From: Wocania_A spongiicola
GTDB lineage: Bacteria; Bacteroidota; Bacteroidia; Flavobacteriales; Flavobacteriaceae
Length of the DNA: 64,000 nt
NCBI RefSeq assembly: GCF_023502325.1
Contig: NZ_JAMFLZ010000002.1
Location: 620,001-684,000, forward strand
Direction: 5' to 3'
Shown here piece after piece: positions 8,840 to 18,011 of the stretch; within the stretch, counting starts at the first letter, position 1; each line of letters starts with the position of its first letter. The notes below the pieces were generated by a model. It was given only the letters and a program-made list of their open reading frames with translations. It was not told where the DNA came from and made no database searches. A program made the position numbers and the translations under genes.

Positions 8840-9985
8840 ATGAAAATAGGTTTTATAACATCTGAATATCCACATGCTAAAATAAAGTATGCGGCTGGTA
8901 TTGGTACAAGTATAAAAAATTTAGCAGTTACTTTAGTTAAAAAAGGTGTTAACGTTACCGTTTTTGTGTACCATCAAGAAGCAGAAGTAGTTTTTTTAGA
9001 TGAAGGCGTAGAAATTCACCTTATTAAAAAGAAAAAATATAAAATTGCGACTTGGTATTTCTACAGAAGGCATATTCAGAAATATACAAATGTAATAGTG
9101 AAGACTAAAAATATTCAACTTCTAGAAGCACCAGATTGGACTGGCATTACAGCGTTCATGAATTTTAATGTGCCACTAGTAATTAGGTTTCATGGCAGTG
9201 ATGCTTATTTTTGTAAGTTAGATGGCAGAAAGCAGAAGATAAAAAACTTTCTTTTTGAAAAATTAGCGCTTAAAAAGGCAGAAGCTTATATCGCACCAAC
9301 AACCTATGCAGGAATTGAAACTCAAAAAATTTTCGAATTAAATAAAGAGAAAATAAAAACCATTCATTACGGATTAAAGCTGGATGATTTTATAAATGAT
9401 TCACAAAACGTTTATGATAGAAATACCATACTTTATATTGGCACAATTATTAGAAAAAAGGGTGTTTTAGAGTTAGCTGAAATATTTAATAAAGTTATAG
9501 AGTCTAACCCAGAAGCAAAGCTTATTTTAATAGGAAGTGATTCGCCAGATATTAAAACAAGTTATACATCAACCTATAGCTTAATGGAAAATTTATTTTC
9601 CACAAAAGCGAAAAAGCAAAGTAACTATTTAGGGAAAGTTCCTTACACTGAAGTTCAAAACTATATTAAGAAAGCACATGTTTGTGTATTTCCGTCGTTT
9701 GCAGAAACTTTAGGTATGGTAACTATAGAATCTATGGCATTGCAAAAGCCTGTTGTAAACACAAGTATCGGTTGGGCTCAAGAGTTAATTGATGACGGTG
9801 TAAATGGGTTTTTAGTACACCCTAGACAAACAGATGAATATGCTACTAAAATTCTGGAATTGTTTAATAACGAAAAATTATGCATAGAAATAGGAAAAGC
9901 AGCTAGAAAAAAAGTAGAAGAGCTATTTGATATTGATAATAACGCTGAAATGAATATTGAATATTATAATTCAATTATAAAATGA
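8840..9985 (+). CDS. family 4 glycosyltransferase
   Basis: A GT-B enzyme of 381 residues. The N-terminal domain begins KIGFITSEYPHAKIKYAAGIGT with the glycine-rich acceptor loop. The C-terminal domain has ILYIGTIIRKKGV (near 197) and the donor-binding E-x7-E motif in FAETLGMVTIESMA (about 293-306), followed by DGVNGFLV. It probably adds one sugar of the repeat unit at the cytoplasmic membrane from a nucleotide-sugar donor. It follows the polytopic protein by one base and overlaps the next GT by 4 bases. Confidence 0.85.
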   Translation: MKIGFITSEYPHAKIKYAAGIGTSIKNLAVTLVKKGVNVTVFVYHQEAEVVFLDEGVEIHLIKKKKYKIATWYFYRRHIQKYTNVIVKTKNIQLLEAPDWTGITAFMNFNVPLVIRFHGSDAYFCKLDGRKQKIKNFLFEKLALKKAEAYIAPTTYAGIETQKIFELNKEKIKTIHYGLKLDDFINDSQNVYDRNTILYIGTIIRKKGVLELAEIFNKVIESNPEAKLILIGSDSPDIKTSYTSTYSLMENLFSTKAKKQSNYLGKVPYTEVQNYIKKAHVCVFPSFAETLGMVTIESMALQKPVVNTSIGWAQELIDDGVNGFLVHPRQTDEYATKILELFNNEKLCIEIGKAARKKVEELFDIDNNAEMNIEYYNSIIK

Positions 9986-11541
9986 TTGTATTAATACATG
10001 ATGGAAAAAAAGTAGTTTCGCTTTATTTTGAAGGAGATAATGTACCTTCAATAGATTTTAATGCTTCTGATTCTATTGTTTCAATTTTATGTAAGGCTTC
10101 AAAAGCATATTCAAATGAATTAATAATTTGGGTAAATGAAACGTATAAAGACATAATCAATTTTTCGAAAATTGAAACTGTTTTTCACCATAAACGCGTT
10201 ATGTGTTCATATAGCATTAATGGAAATTATTGTATTTCATCACATATTGGATATGTTGAACAAACGCCTTACACAAACATTACAAGACATGTAGAATACC
10301 CAACATGGATGATGAGCAGTGATGTTGGTGGTATTTATACTAATATATTAGGGACTTTAATTGAGCATACTGAAAACGGAAAAGGGTTTGATTATTTTCT
10401 GAATTCTGTGGCGAAATTAGGTATGTCAAAAGGTTTGTTTTGTTATTCTCAACCAAATTTGATAAAAGGTTCAGAATCTATTTCAGATAAAAAGAAGTCA
10501 AGTTCAATTTACGATGTATTCTTATTTACTAAACAACATTATAAATTTATATGGACAGTTAATTTGCTACTATGTTTTCTGTTTTTTGAAAAGAAGTTTC
10601 TTTTATTACCTTTTTTAAAATCATTGTTTATAAGACAATTAAATACTAGTATTGATTTAAATCAAATACCAATTAAATCTATAAGAAAAGTTATTGATAA
10701 AAAAGAAGTAGATGTAATTATACCAACTATTGATAGAAAAGATAGTTTACTTAATGTTTTAAAAGATTTAGCGAAACAAACGATTCTTCCTAAAAACGTT
10801 ATAATTGTTGAGCAAAACCCGGATACTAACTCTAAATCTGAGTTAGATTATTTAACCTCAGAAAGTTGGCCTTTTAAAATTAATCATAAATTTATTCATC
10901 AAACAGGAGTTTGTAACGCACGTAATTTAGCTTTAAGTTTTGTTGAAAGTGAATGGGTTTTATTAGGAGACGACGATAACAGGTTTGAAAGTAATTTAAT
11001 TGAAAATTTGTTTAATAATATTAAACTTTGTGGTATAAATGTGGCTACAACTATGTACATTCAACCTAACGAAAAACCAGCATATTTTAACACAAGTCAA
11101 ACCGATATTTTTGGCTCGGGAAACACCATGTTTAAATCGAGTTTATTGAAAAATGTATCTTTTGATACAGCTTTTGAGTTTGGTTATAGAGAAGATTCAG
11201 ATTTTGGTATGCAGTTGCGACAAACAGGAAATGATATTATTTATTTTCCTCAAATAAAAATAACACATTTAAAATTACCTTATGGCGGATTTAGAACAAA
11301 GTTTAAACCCGATTGGAGTGAAGATTTACTTGAGCCAAAACCATCGCCAACAGTTATGCTTTATGTAAAAAAACACTATAATAAGTTTCAAAAGCTTGGT
11401 TACAAATTTACTTTGTTTTTGAAATTTTATAAAAAGCAATCCATAAAATCACCATTGTTATATATCAGGCGAATGAATAAGCAATGGAAACGAAGTGAGT
11501 TTTGGAGTGAATATTTATTGAATAAAAAAACAGATGCTTAA
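9982..11541 (+). CDS. family 2 glycosyltransferase with an unrecognised N-terminal domain
   Basis: A 519-residue protein with the GT-A domain in its second half: VDVIIPTIDRKDSL (about 237-250), QTGVCNARNLAL, and the metal-binding acidic cluster LLGDDDNRF (about 329-337), then FGYREDSDFGMQL. The first ~180 residues match nothing I know, though they carry several short beta-strand-like segments and could be a degenerate second GT-A domain. A hydrophobic stretch at about 190-212 may be a membrane-associated helix linking the halves. The start overlaps the GT4 stop by 4 bases and its end overlaps the exostosin-like gene by 8. A bifunctional or scaffold role for the N-terminal half is only a guess. 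Confidence 0.75.
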   Translation: MIVLIHDGKKVVSLYFEGDNVPSIDFNASDSIVSILCKASKAYSNELIIWVNETYKDIINFSKIETVFHHKRVMCSYSINGNYCISSHIGYVEQTPYTNITRHVEYPTWMMSSDVGGIYTNILGTLIEHTENGKGFDYFLNSVAKLGMSKGLFCYSQPNLIKGSESISDKKKSSSIYDVFLFTKQHYKFIWTVNLLLCFLFFEKKFLLLPFLKSLFIRQLNTSIDLNQIPIKSIRKVIDKKEVDVIIPTIDRKDSLLNVLKDLAKQTILPKNVIIVEQNPDTNSKSELDYLTSESWPFKINHKFIHQTGVCNARNLALSFVESEWVLLGDDDNRFESNLIENLFNNIKLCGINVATTMYIQPNEKPAYFNTSQTDIFGSGNTMFKSSLLKNVSFDTAFEFGYREDSDFGMQLRQTGNDIIYFPQIKITHLKLPYGGFRTKFKPDWSEDLLEPKPSPTVMLYVKKHYNKFQKLGYKFTLFLKFYKKQSIKSPLLYIRRMNKQWKRSEFWSEYLLNKKTDA

Positions 11542-12562
11542 GCTTTATACAGATAAAACTTTTTTAAAAGAACAGCATAGGAGTAAAGTGTTTCCTTTGT
11601 TGTTTGATTTGTTTTATTTGAAAAATAAAACTTTAGTATCATATTACGCTATTATTGATGACATAAGTGATTGCGATATTGTAGTTTTTCCTATAGATTA
11701 CAGTAGTTTTTTTAAAAAGCGTAATGCATTCAATAAACTAAATAAAGCAGCAAAAAAAAACCAAAAGCCTATTTGGTTATATACTTCTGGAGATTATGGT
11801 TTTACAGTTTATATAGCAAATAGTTATAATTTTAGATTAGGAGGCTTAAACTCAAAACTTCATAATAGTACAGTTATAATACCATCATTTATTAACGATC
11901 CATATCAATCAAATTTAAAAGAATCATTTTCAACTCTAAAGAAAAAAAATAAACCAAATATTGGCTTTGTAGGTCATGCACAAGGTGGGCTTTTAAAGTA
12001 TATTAAAGAGTATTTAAGTTATATGAAAACTAATTTTAATCGAAAATTAAAACAGAATAAAATTGACTTTCAGCCTTTTTACCCATCAAGTATAAAAAGA
12101 AAAGAATATCTTGATTTATTATTAATCAGTAATAAAATTGAAGCACAATTTGTTTTAAGAAAGAAGTATAGAGCAGGTGTAAAAACAATAGAAGATAAAC
12201 AAAAAACAACTCAAGAGTTTTATCAAAATATATATAATAACGCATATACGTTTTGTATTCGTGGCGCAGGTAATTTTTCTGTTCGTTTTTATGAAACATT
12301 AGCAGTTGGAAGAATCCCCGTTTTATTAAACACTGATTGTAGATTACCTTTATCAGATATTATTGATTGGAAAAAACATTGTGTAATTTTAGATGTAACA
12401 AAAAAAGAATCATTAGAAGAACAAATTTTAAAGTTTCATAATTCTAAAGGTGAAGATGAGTTTGAAACTATTCAAAAGAATAATAGAAATTTATGGGAAA
12501 CGCATTTGAAACGAGAATCATTTTTTATTAAGTTTTATAAAGTTTTTAAAAAACAAAAATGA
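11534..12562 (+). CDS. exostosin-like (GT47) glycosyltransferase
   Basis: A 342-residue protein whose C-terminal half carries the exostosin-family pattern: AYTFCIRGAGNFSVRFYETL, then AVGRIPVLLNTDCRLPLSDI and IDWKKHCVILD. In this GT-B family the block contacts the donor nucleotide. The mid-section NIGFVGHAQGG resembles the start of the second Rossmann domain. GT47 enzymes build plant and animal glycans and also occur in bacterial capsule loci; sugar specificity cannot be predicted here. It is coupled to its neighbours by 8-base (upstream) and 4-base (downstream) overlaps. Confidence 0.8.
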   Translation: MLKLYTDKTFLKEQHRSKVFPLLFDLFYLKNKTLVSYYAIIDDISDCDIVVFPIDYSSFFKKRNAFNKLNKAAKKNQKPIWLYTSGDYGFTVYIANSYNFRLGGLNSKLHNSTVIIPSFINDPYQSNLKESFSTLKKKNKPNIGFVGHAQGGLLKYIKEYLSYMKTNFNRKLKQNKIDFQPFYPSSIKRKEYLDLLLISNKIEAQFVLRKKYRAGVKTIEDKQKTTQEFYQNIYNNAYTFCIRGAGNFSVRFYETLAVGRIPVLLNTDCRLPLSDIIDWKKHCVILDVTKKESLEEQILKFHNSKGEDEFETIQKNNRNLWETHLKRESFFIKFYKVFKKQK

Positions 12563-13560
12563 TGCTACCATTTACGCTTATAGTTTGTACATACATGAGG
12601 CCAAAACCTTTACTGGATTTATTAAATTCTGTAAAAGCACAGTCTCTATACCCAAACGAAATTCTAATTATTGATGGCTCTACAAATACAGAAACAGAAG
12701 TCGTTTTTAAGCAAAACAGTTTTGAAAAATTAAAATATTTTAAGGTTGATAAAGTAAATAGAGGGTTAACCAAGCAGCGTAATTTTGGAATTGATTTAGT
12801 AGATGAAGCCTCAGAAATCATTTGTTTTTTAGATGATGATATTATTTTAAAAGATGATTATTTTAAAAATTTAATTGGCACTTATTTTGTTAAAAAAGAT
12901 GCTTTAGCCATTGGCGGTTATATTGTAAATGAAGTAGGTTGGCAAGTAAAGAATAATGCAGAAAGTAAAAATAAATTTTATTTTGATGATTGGATGCGAA
13001 ACGAGCCGCTTAGGTTTAGAGTAAGAAGATTTTTTTGGTTATTACCAGATAAAACCCCTGGGTTTTTGCCAACATTTGCTCACGGACGTTCAATAGGTTT
13101 TTTGCCACCATCAGGAAAAATTTACAATGTTGAACAAATTATGGGAGGCGTTTCATCATATAAAAAAGAAGTTTTTAATCATTTTAAATTTTCACCATAT
13201 TTTGAAGGTTATGGATTGTATGAAGATACCGATTTTTCATTACGTCTTTCAAAAAAAGGAAAACTATATATAAACACATCTGCGCAATTATATCATTATC
13301 ATGATGATACTGGTAGACCAAACAAGTTTAAGTATGGTAAAATGGTTTTACGTAACGGTTGGAGCGTTTGGCGTGTAAAATACCCTAAACCAAGTTTAAA
13401 AGCACGTTTTAAATGGAATGCTACAGCCATTTTATTAATAAAAATAAGATTTATAAATGTTTTTAATACTAATAAAAAACAAGAGGCTTTTACTGAATGC
13501 CTAGGCAGAATAGTAGGTTGGTGGTCTTTAATTTTTAATAAACCTAAAGTAAAACAATGA
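12559..13560 (+). CDS. family 2 glycosyltransferase
   Basis: A GT-A enzyme of 333 residues: LPFTLIVCTYMRPKPLLDLL at the N-terminus, ILIIDGSTN near 35, KQRNFGIDL, and the D-x-D-like FLDDDIILKDDYF (about 90-102). A later EDTDFSLRL (about 223-231) fits the acidic catalytic-base position. It has no convincing transmembrane helix. Two consecutive ATGs (12559 and 12562) could both start translation; the first overlaps the preceding stop. It likely adds one sugar of the glycan repeat. Confidence 0.85.
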   Translation: MMLPFTLIVCTYMRPKPLLDLLNSVKAQSLYPNEILIIDGSTNTETEVVFKQNSFEKLKYFKVDKVNRGLTKQRNFGIDLVDEASEIICFLDDDIILKDDYFKNLIGTYFVKKDALAIGGYIVNEVGWQVKNNAESKNKFYFDDWMRNEPLRFRVRRFFWLLPDKTPGFLPTFAHGRSIGFLPPSGKIYNVEQIMGGVSSYKKEVFNHFKFSPYFEGYGLYEDTDFSLRLSKKGKLYINTSAQLYHYHDDTGRPNKFKYGKMVLRNGWSVWRVKYPKPSLKARFKWNATAILLIKIRFINVFNTNKKQEAFTECLGRIVGWWSLIFNKPKVKQ

Positions 13561-14675
13561 GGTTTTTAATCATTTCGCATACTATGCATAAGGAGCATAA
13601 TAATTCGTTGTATGCTTACGCACCATATGTTAAAGAAATGAATATATGGTTAAAGTATGCCGATAAGATCGAAATTGTTGCACCAAAAATTAATAAAGAA
13701 ATTTCAAATATAGAAGCTTCATATGTGTACCAAAATATTCATCTAAATACTATTCCTTCAATAGCTTTTACTAGTTTTAAAAACTCCGTTTCATCAATTT
13801 TAAAATTGCCAAAAATATTTTTCACGATATTTAGAGCTTGTAAAAATGCAGACCATATACATTTGCGCTGCCCAGGAAATATTGGGCTTATTGGATGTTT
13901 TGTGCAAATATTTTTTTCAAAAAAAATAAAAACAGCTAAATATGCAGGAAATTGGAACCCTAAAAGTAAACAACCTATAAGCTATAAGTTTCAAAAATGG
14001 ATTTTAAGTAATACTGTTTTAACCAAAAACATAAAGGTTTTAGTTTACGGTGATTGGAAAAATCAAACAAAAAATATAAAGCCCTTTTTTACTGCGAGTT
14101 TTTATAATTCGGAAATTGAAGATGAAATTGAACGAAATTATGATGCTAAATTAAACTTTGTTTTTGTTGGAAGTTTAGTGAAAGGAAAAAGACCTTTACT
14201 AGCCATTAAAATAGTTGAAGCTTTATATATTCAAGGTAAAAAAGTAATTTTAGAACTATATGGCGAAGGAGTTTTAAAGCCAGAACTACAAAAATATATT
14301 ACTAATAATAATCTAGAAAACATTGTAATTTTAAAAGGTAGTCAAAGGAAAAATACTATTAAAAAAGCATTGAAGGAATCACATTTTTTAATTTTAGCAT
14401 CAAAATCTGAAGGTTGGCCAAAAGCAGTTGCAGAAGCTATGTTTTTTGGAGTCATTCCAATTGCTACAAAAATATCTTGTGTTCCTTTTATGCTAGATTA
14501 TGGAAATCGGGGTGTATTAATTGAGCCTAATTTAAATGATGCAGTAAGGCAAATTAATTTACACTTAAAAGATACTTCAAATTTAAAATCAGTAAGTTTA
14601 TTGGCAAGTAAGTGGTCGCAAAATTATACTTTAGATGTTTTTGAAACAGAAATCTCAAAACTATTAAAATCATAA
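13557..14675 (+). CDS. family 4 glycosyltransferase
   Basis: A GT-B protein of 372 residues with NFVFVGSLVKGKRPLLAIKI (about 200-219) opening the donor domain and the E-x7-E block SKSEGWPKAVAEAMFFG (about 281-297), then ISCVPFMLDYGNRGVLIEP. The N-terminal domain (FLIISHTMHKEHNNS) is less typical but consistent with the family. It starts within the stop codon of the GT2 gene (ATGA) and is followed without a gap by another GT4. The sugar is unknown. Confidence 0.82.
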   Translation: MRFLIISHTMHKEHNNSLYAYAPYVKEMNIWLKYADKIEIVAPKINKEISNIEASYVYQNIHLNTIPSIAFTSFKNSVSSILKLPKIFFTIFRACKNADHIHLRCPGNIGLIGCFVQIFFSKKIKTAKYAGNWNPKSKQPISYKFQKWILSNTVLTKNIKVLVYGDWKNQTKNIKPFFTASFYNSEIEDEIERNYDAKLNFVFVGSLVKGKRPLLAIKIVEALYIQGKKVILELYGEGVLKPELQKYITNNNLENIVILKGSQRKNTIKKALKESHFLILASKSEGWPKAVAEAMFFGVIPIATKISCVPFMLDYGNRGVLIEPNLNDAVRQINLHLKDTSNLKSVSLLASKWSQNYTLDVFETEISKLLKS

Positions 14676-15749
14676 ATGCGGGTATTACAATTAATTGATT
14701 CTTTAGAAACTGGCGGAGCAGAACGTGCTGCAGTCAATATTGCAAATTCTTTAGCTGAAGAAATTGACACATCTTTTTTATGTGCAACTAGAAATGAAGG
14801 TTTATTAAAGGAAAGTTTAAGTACGCGTGTAAAATTTTTATTTTTAAATAAAAAAAGGACACTAGATTTCAAGCCTATTATAAGATTAAACAGATATGTG
14901 AAACAACAGCATATTGATGTTATTCATGCACATTCAACATCATTTTTCTTGGCAACTATAATAAAATTGTTAAATAAAGAAGTCAAAATAATTTGGCATG
15001 ATCATTATGGAAATAGTGAGTATTTGCATAAAAGAAAATTTTGGATTTTAAAATTTTGTTCAAAATATTTCGATCATGTTTTTAGTGTAAATAGTAATTT
15101 GGTTTATTGGGCTAAAAATCACTTAAAAACAAGAAGTATTAGTTATTTAGCAAATTTTGCTGTTAAAAATAAAGTTAAATCAATTACTCAATTATTTGGC
15201 AAAGAAGGAAAACGTATAGTTCATTTAGCTAATTTAAGATCACAAAAAGATCATCATACATTGATTAGTGCCTTTGCAAAAGTTGTAAAAAAGCACCCAG
15301 AATATACCTTACATTGTGTTGGTAAAGATCTAAATGATGATTATTCAAGTTCAGTAAAAAAGCAGATTATTGATTTAGGTTTAAATAATCATGTATTTTT
15401 ATATGGAAGTAAACCAGATGTGTCTTATATTTTGAGTCAATGCAGTATAGGAGTTTTATCATCGAAATCTGAAGGGCTACCAATTGCATTGTTAGAATAT
15501 GGTTTAACAGGTTTGCCAGTAATTGTTACAAATGTAGGCGATTGTAAAGATGTGATTTTAAGCAATGATTATGGGTTGCTTATAAAACCTTCCGATAAAA
15601 ATTTATTAGAAAAATCAATATTGTTTTATATAGATAATCAATCTAAAGCAAAAGTTATAGGACAAAAATTAAAGACACGTATTGAAAAATATTTTTCTAC
15701 AAGAGCTATCTCAAGAACACTTATTTTAACTTATAAAAAAATTTTATAG
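14676..15749 (+). CDS. family 4 glycosyltransferase
   Basis: A 357-residue GT-B enzyme beginning RVLQLIDSLETGGAERAAVN, the classic GT4 opening with the glycine-rich acceptor loop. The donor domain has IVHLANLRSQKDHHTLISAF (about 178-197) and SSKSEGLPIALLEYG with the E-x7-E motif (about 263-277), then DVILSNDYGLLI. The start codon directly abuts the previous stop. It differs clearly in sequence from the adjacent GT4, so this is not a recent tandem duplication. Confidence 0.88.
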   Translation: MRVLQLIDSLETGGAERAAVNIANSLAEEIDTSFLCATRNEGLLKESLSTRVKFLFLNKKRTLDFKPIIRLNRYVKQQHIDVIHAHSTSFFLATIIKLLNKEVKIIWHDHYGNSEYLHKRKFWILKFCSKYFDHVFSVNSNLVYWAKNHLKTRSISYLANFAVKNKVKSITQLFGKEGKRIVHLANLRSQKDHHTLISAFAKVVKKHPEYTLHCVGKDLNDDYSSSVKKQIIDLGLNNHVFLYGSKPDVSYILSQCSIGVLSSKSEGLPIALLEYGLTGLPVIVTNVGDCKDVILSNDYGLLIKPSDKNLLEKSILFYIDNQSKAKVIGQKLKTRIEKYFSTRAISRTLILTYKKIL

Positions 15750-15756
15750 TTTATTA

Positions 15757-17076
15757 ATGAATAAAACAGAATACATCAATAAACGAAGCGAATTATTACT
15801 TAAGCCATTTTACATTAGATTGGTTTTGGTGTTAATGATATGTTCTTATTTCTATAATTTACCAGTTTTAAAATATAGCCTTAAAGGAGATAACGAGTTT
15901 AGAATTTACGATATATTAGGGTTTGTTATACTGCTTTTTGTGTTTATAAACCGCTCTTTTATAATTCAATACATAAACTTGAAAAGTTACTTAAAATACT
16001 TAAATACATTTATTTTATGGTGTGGATTTACATTAATTTTTACAGCTATATTCAGTTTTGTGAAAGGCAGACCACTTTGGTTTATTCAAACTTGTTTATA
16101 TTATTATCACTTTCTAGTTTTTTTCTACACAGCAGTTTTGTTTTCTATATATCTTAGAGAAAGAGGTAGATATAAACTTATTGCTACTATAATTTTAATT
16201 TTAACAATTTGCGAATCAGTATTAGTGTTTTTGCAACATTATGGACAAGTTCCTTTTTTATGGAATGATATTTATAGAAGAGCATACGGAGGGTTTATTT
16301 CAGGCACCTTAGGGCCTAATAAAATTGTTTTAGGGATGTTTATGTTTTTTAGCTTTGTTTTTTCAATAGGTCTTTTTTTTCAAAAACAAGTTAAAGTTAA
16401 TAGATTATTAGTGATTTTTTCTATAATAGCAAGTATTGCTACAATAGGTATATCAGGCTCTAGAACAACATATTTGGCTTTAATCGTTTTTTTATGTTAT
16501 TTATTTATTTCAAAAACGAAGAAGTTCTTTGCATTATCTGTATTAATATCTATTGTAGTTGTTGTTGGTTTTTTTTTCAATTTAGAAGTGATAGATACTA
16601 TTGTAGAAACGTTTGAAAATAGAGTAGTAAATAAAGTTTCAGATCCAACTTTGTTAACAGGTACTAATTTAGATGTAGGACAATTATATGAAGATTTAGG
16701 AGCTGGAAGAAACAGATTATCTCTTATATACTTAAAATACTTATTTTCTAATCTTTATATTGTCCCAATAGGGATTGGACTTAATAATAGGCTTTTAGTA
16801 GGTTATTCTGCACATAATATTTATTTAAGTTTAATTAATGAAGTAGGTGTAGTTGGTTTATTTTTATATTTTAAGTGGTTAACATCTTATATATATCTTA
16901 AATTTGGAAAAGTATCGTTTTTAAAATTAGCTTTGAATGGTTTAATAATGGCAATGTTAGTGACCTTGTTTTTTGGAGAACATTTATATATATATAGACC
17001 ATTGTTTGCTATTTTAGGATATTTTTTATTAATAACAATTTTACTAATTGCACCACGATATTATTTTAACAAATGA
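15757..17076 (+). CDS. O-antigen ligase/polymerase-like membrane protein (Wzy/WaaL family)
   Basis: A 439-residue protein with about 11-12 transmembrane helices. A long extracytoplasmic loop (about 280-345) precedes the hallmark HNIYLSLINEVGVVGLFLYF (about 350-369), where Wzy_C/O-antigen-ligase proteins keep their functional histidine. An earlier arginine-containing segment SGSRTTYLALIV (near 230) fits the same family. It would polymerise the undecaprenyl-linked repeat units or ligate finished glycan to lipid A core in the periplasm; the two cannot be told apart by sequence. It lies 7 bases after a GT4 and overlaps the next GT2 by 4. Confidence 0.82.
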   Translation: MNKTEYINKRSELLLKPFYIRLVLVLMICSYFYNLPVLKYSLKGDNEFRIYDILGFVILLFVFINRSFIIQYINLKSYLKYLNTFILWCGFTLIFTAIFSFVKGRPLWFIQTCLYYYHFLVFFYTAVLFSIYLRERGRYKLIATIILILTICESVLVFLQHYGQVPFLWNDIYRRAYGGFISGTLGPNKIVLGMFMFFSFVFSIGLFFQKQVKVNRLLVIFSIIASIATIGISGSRTTYLALIVFLCYLFISKTKKFFALSVLISIVVVVGFFFNLEVIDTIVETFENRVVNKVSDPTLLTGTNLDVGQLYEDLGAGRNRLSLIYLKYLFSNLYIVPIGIGLNNRLLVGYSAHNIYLSLINEVGVVGLFLYFKWLTSYIYLKFGKVSFLKLALNGLIMAMLVTLFFGEHLYIYRPLFAILGYFLLITILLIAPRYYFNK

Positions 17077-18011
17077 AAAACAGTAATAGTATAGCTGTAA
17101 TTATTCCATTTTATAATGCATCAAAGCATATATTAAGTGTAATTAATAAGCTGCCTAAAACAATTAATAGAATATATCTTATTAACGATTGTAGTAAGGA
17201 AGAAATCCCTATGGATGAATTGCAAAAGTTCACAAATATTGTTTATTTAAAAACTGATAAAAATCTTGGTGTTGGTGGTGCAACTAAATTTGGTTTTATT
17301 AAAGCTATTGAAGACAGCATAGACATTGTAATAAAGGTAGATGCAGATGACCAAATGGACACATCTTATATTGATGAATTAATAAACCCATTATTAAAGA
17401 ATGAAGCTCAATATTCTAAAGGAAATCGATTTAGAGATTTTAAAGCTCTAAAAAACATGCCTTTTTTAAGAAAAACTGGTAATTTGATATTATCTTTTTT
17501 AACAAAAGCTGCCACTGGTTATTGGAATAATTTTGACCCTACCAACGGTTTTTTTGCTGTTAAAACAAAAACTTTAAAGGCATTAGATTTTGATAATATT
17601 TCGAATAGATATTATTTTGAAACATCATTAATTGCAGAACTATATTTTCAAAATACTATTATAAAAGATTTACCTATGCCAGCAATTTATGGCAATGAAA
17701 AATCTAACATGAAAGTATGGAAAATGCCTTTTGTATTTATACCTAAGCTTTTAAAAACGTTTGTAAAACGTATAATTAAAAGCTACTTTGTTTACGATTT
17801 TAATATCTCTTCAATATATATATTGTTAGGGATTCCTTTATTCCTTTTTGGAGTTATATACGGTATTTATAATTGGTGGCATTTTGTATCAAATAATATG
17901 CTAGCTCCAACTGGTACTATAATGTTAGTAACTTTAACAATTATTATTGGGTTTCAATTATTGTTACAAGCTATTCATTACGATATTATTAATGCTCCAA
18001 AAGCAAAATAG
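17073..18011 (+). CDS. membrane-anchored family 2 glycosyltransferase
   Basis: The GT-A domain spans residues 1-220: IAVIIPFYNASKHIL, the strand IYLINDCSKEEI, the glycine-rich NLGVGGATKFGF and the D-x-D VKVDADDQMD-like segment (about 88-97). The family's TNGFFAVKTKTL block lies near 155. Two C-terminal helices (about 243-270 and 281-302) give the GtrB-like topology. The end abuts the start of a polytopic membrane protein with no base in between. I read this as a polyprenyl-phosphate sugar synthase paired with its GT-C partner, which is inference from order and topology. Confidence 0.83.
   Translation: MKNSNSIAVIIPFYNASKHILSVINKLPKTINRIYLINDCSKEEIPMDELQKFTNIVYLKTDKNLGVGGATKFGFIKAIEDSIDIVIKVDADDQMDTSYIDELINPLLKNEAQYSKGNRFRDFKALKNMPFLRKTGNLILSFLTKAATGYWNNFDPTNGFFAVKTKTLKALDFDNISNRYYFETSLIAELYFQNTIIKDLPMPAIYGNEKSNMKVWKMPFVFIPKLLKTFVKRIIKSYFVYDFNISSIYILLGIPLFLFGVIYGIYNWWHFVSNNMLAPTGTIMLVTLTIIIGFQLLLQAIHYDIINAPKAK

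Noticed and set aside
13557..15749. Tandem duplication of GT4 genes
   Set aside because: The two adjacent GT4 proteins share only the family motifs; their N-terminal acceptor domains differ throughout, so a recent duplication is not supported.
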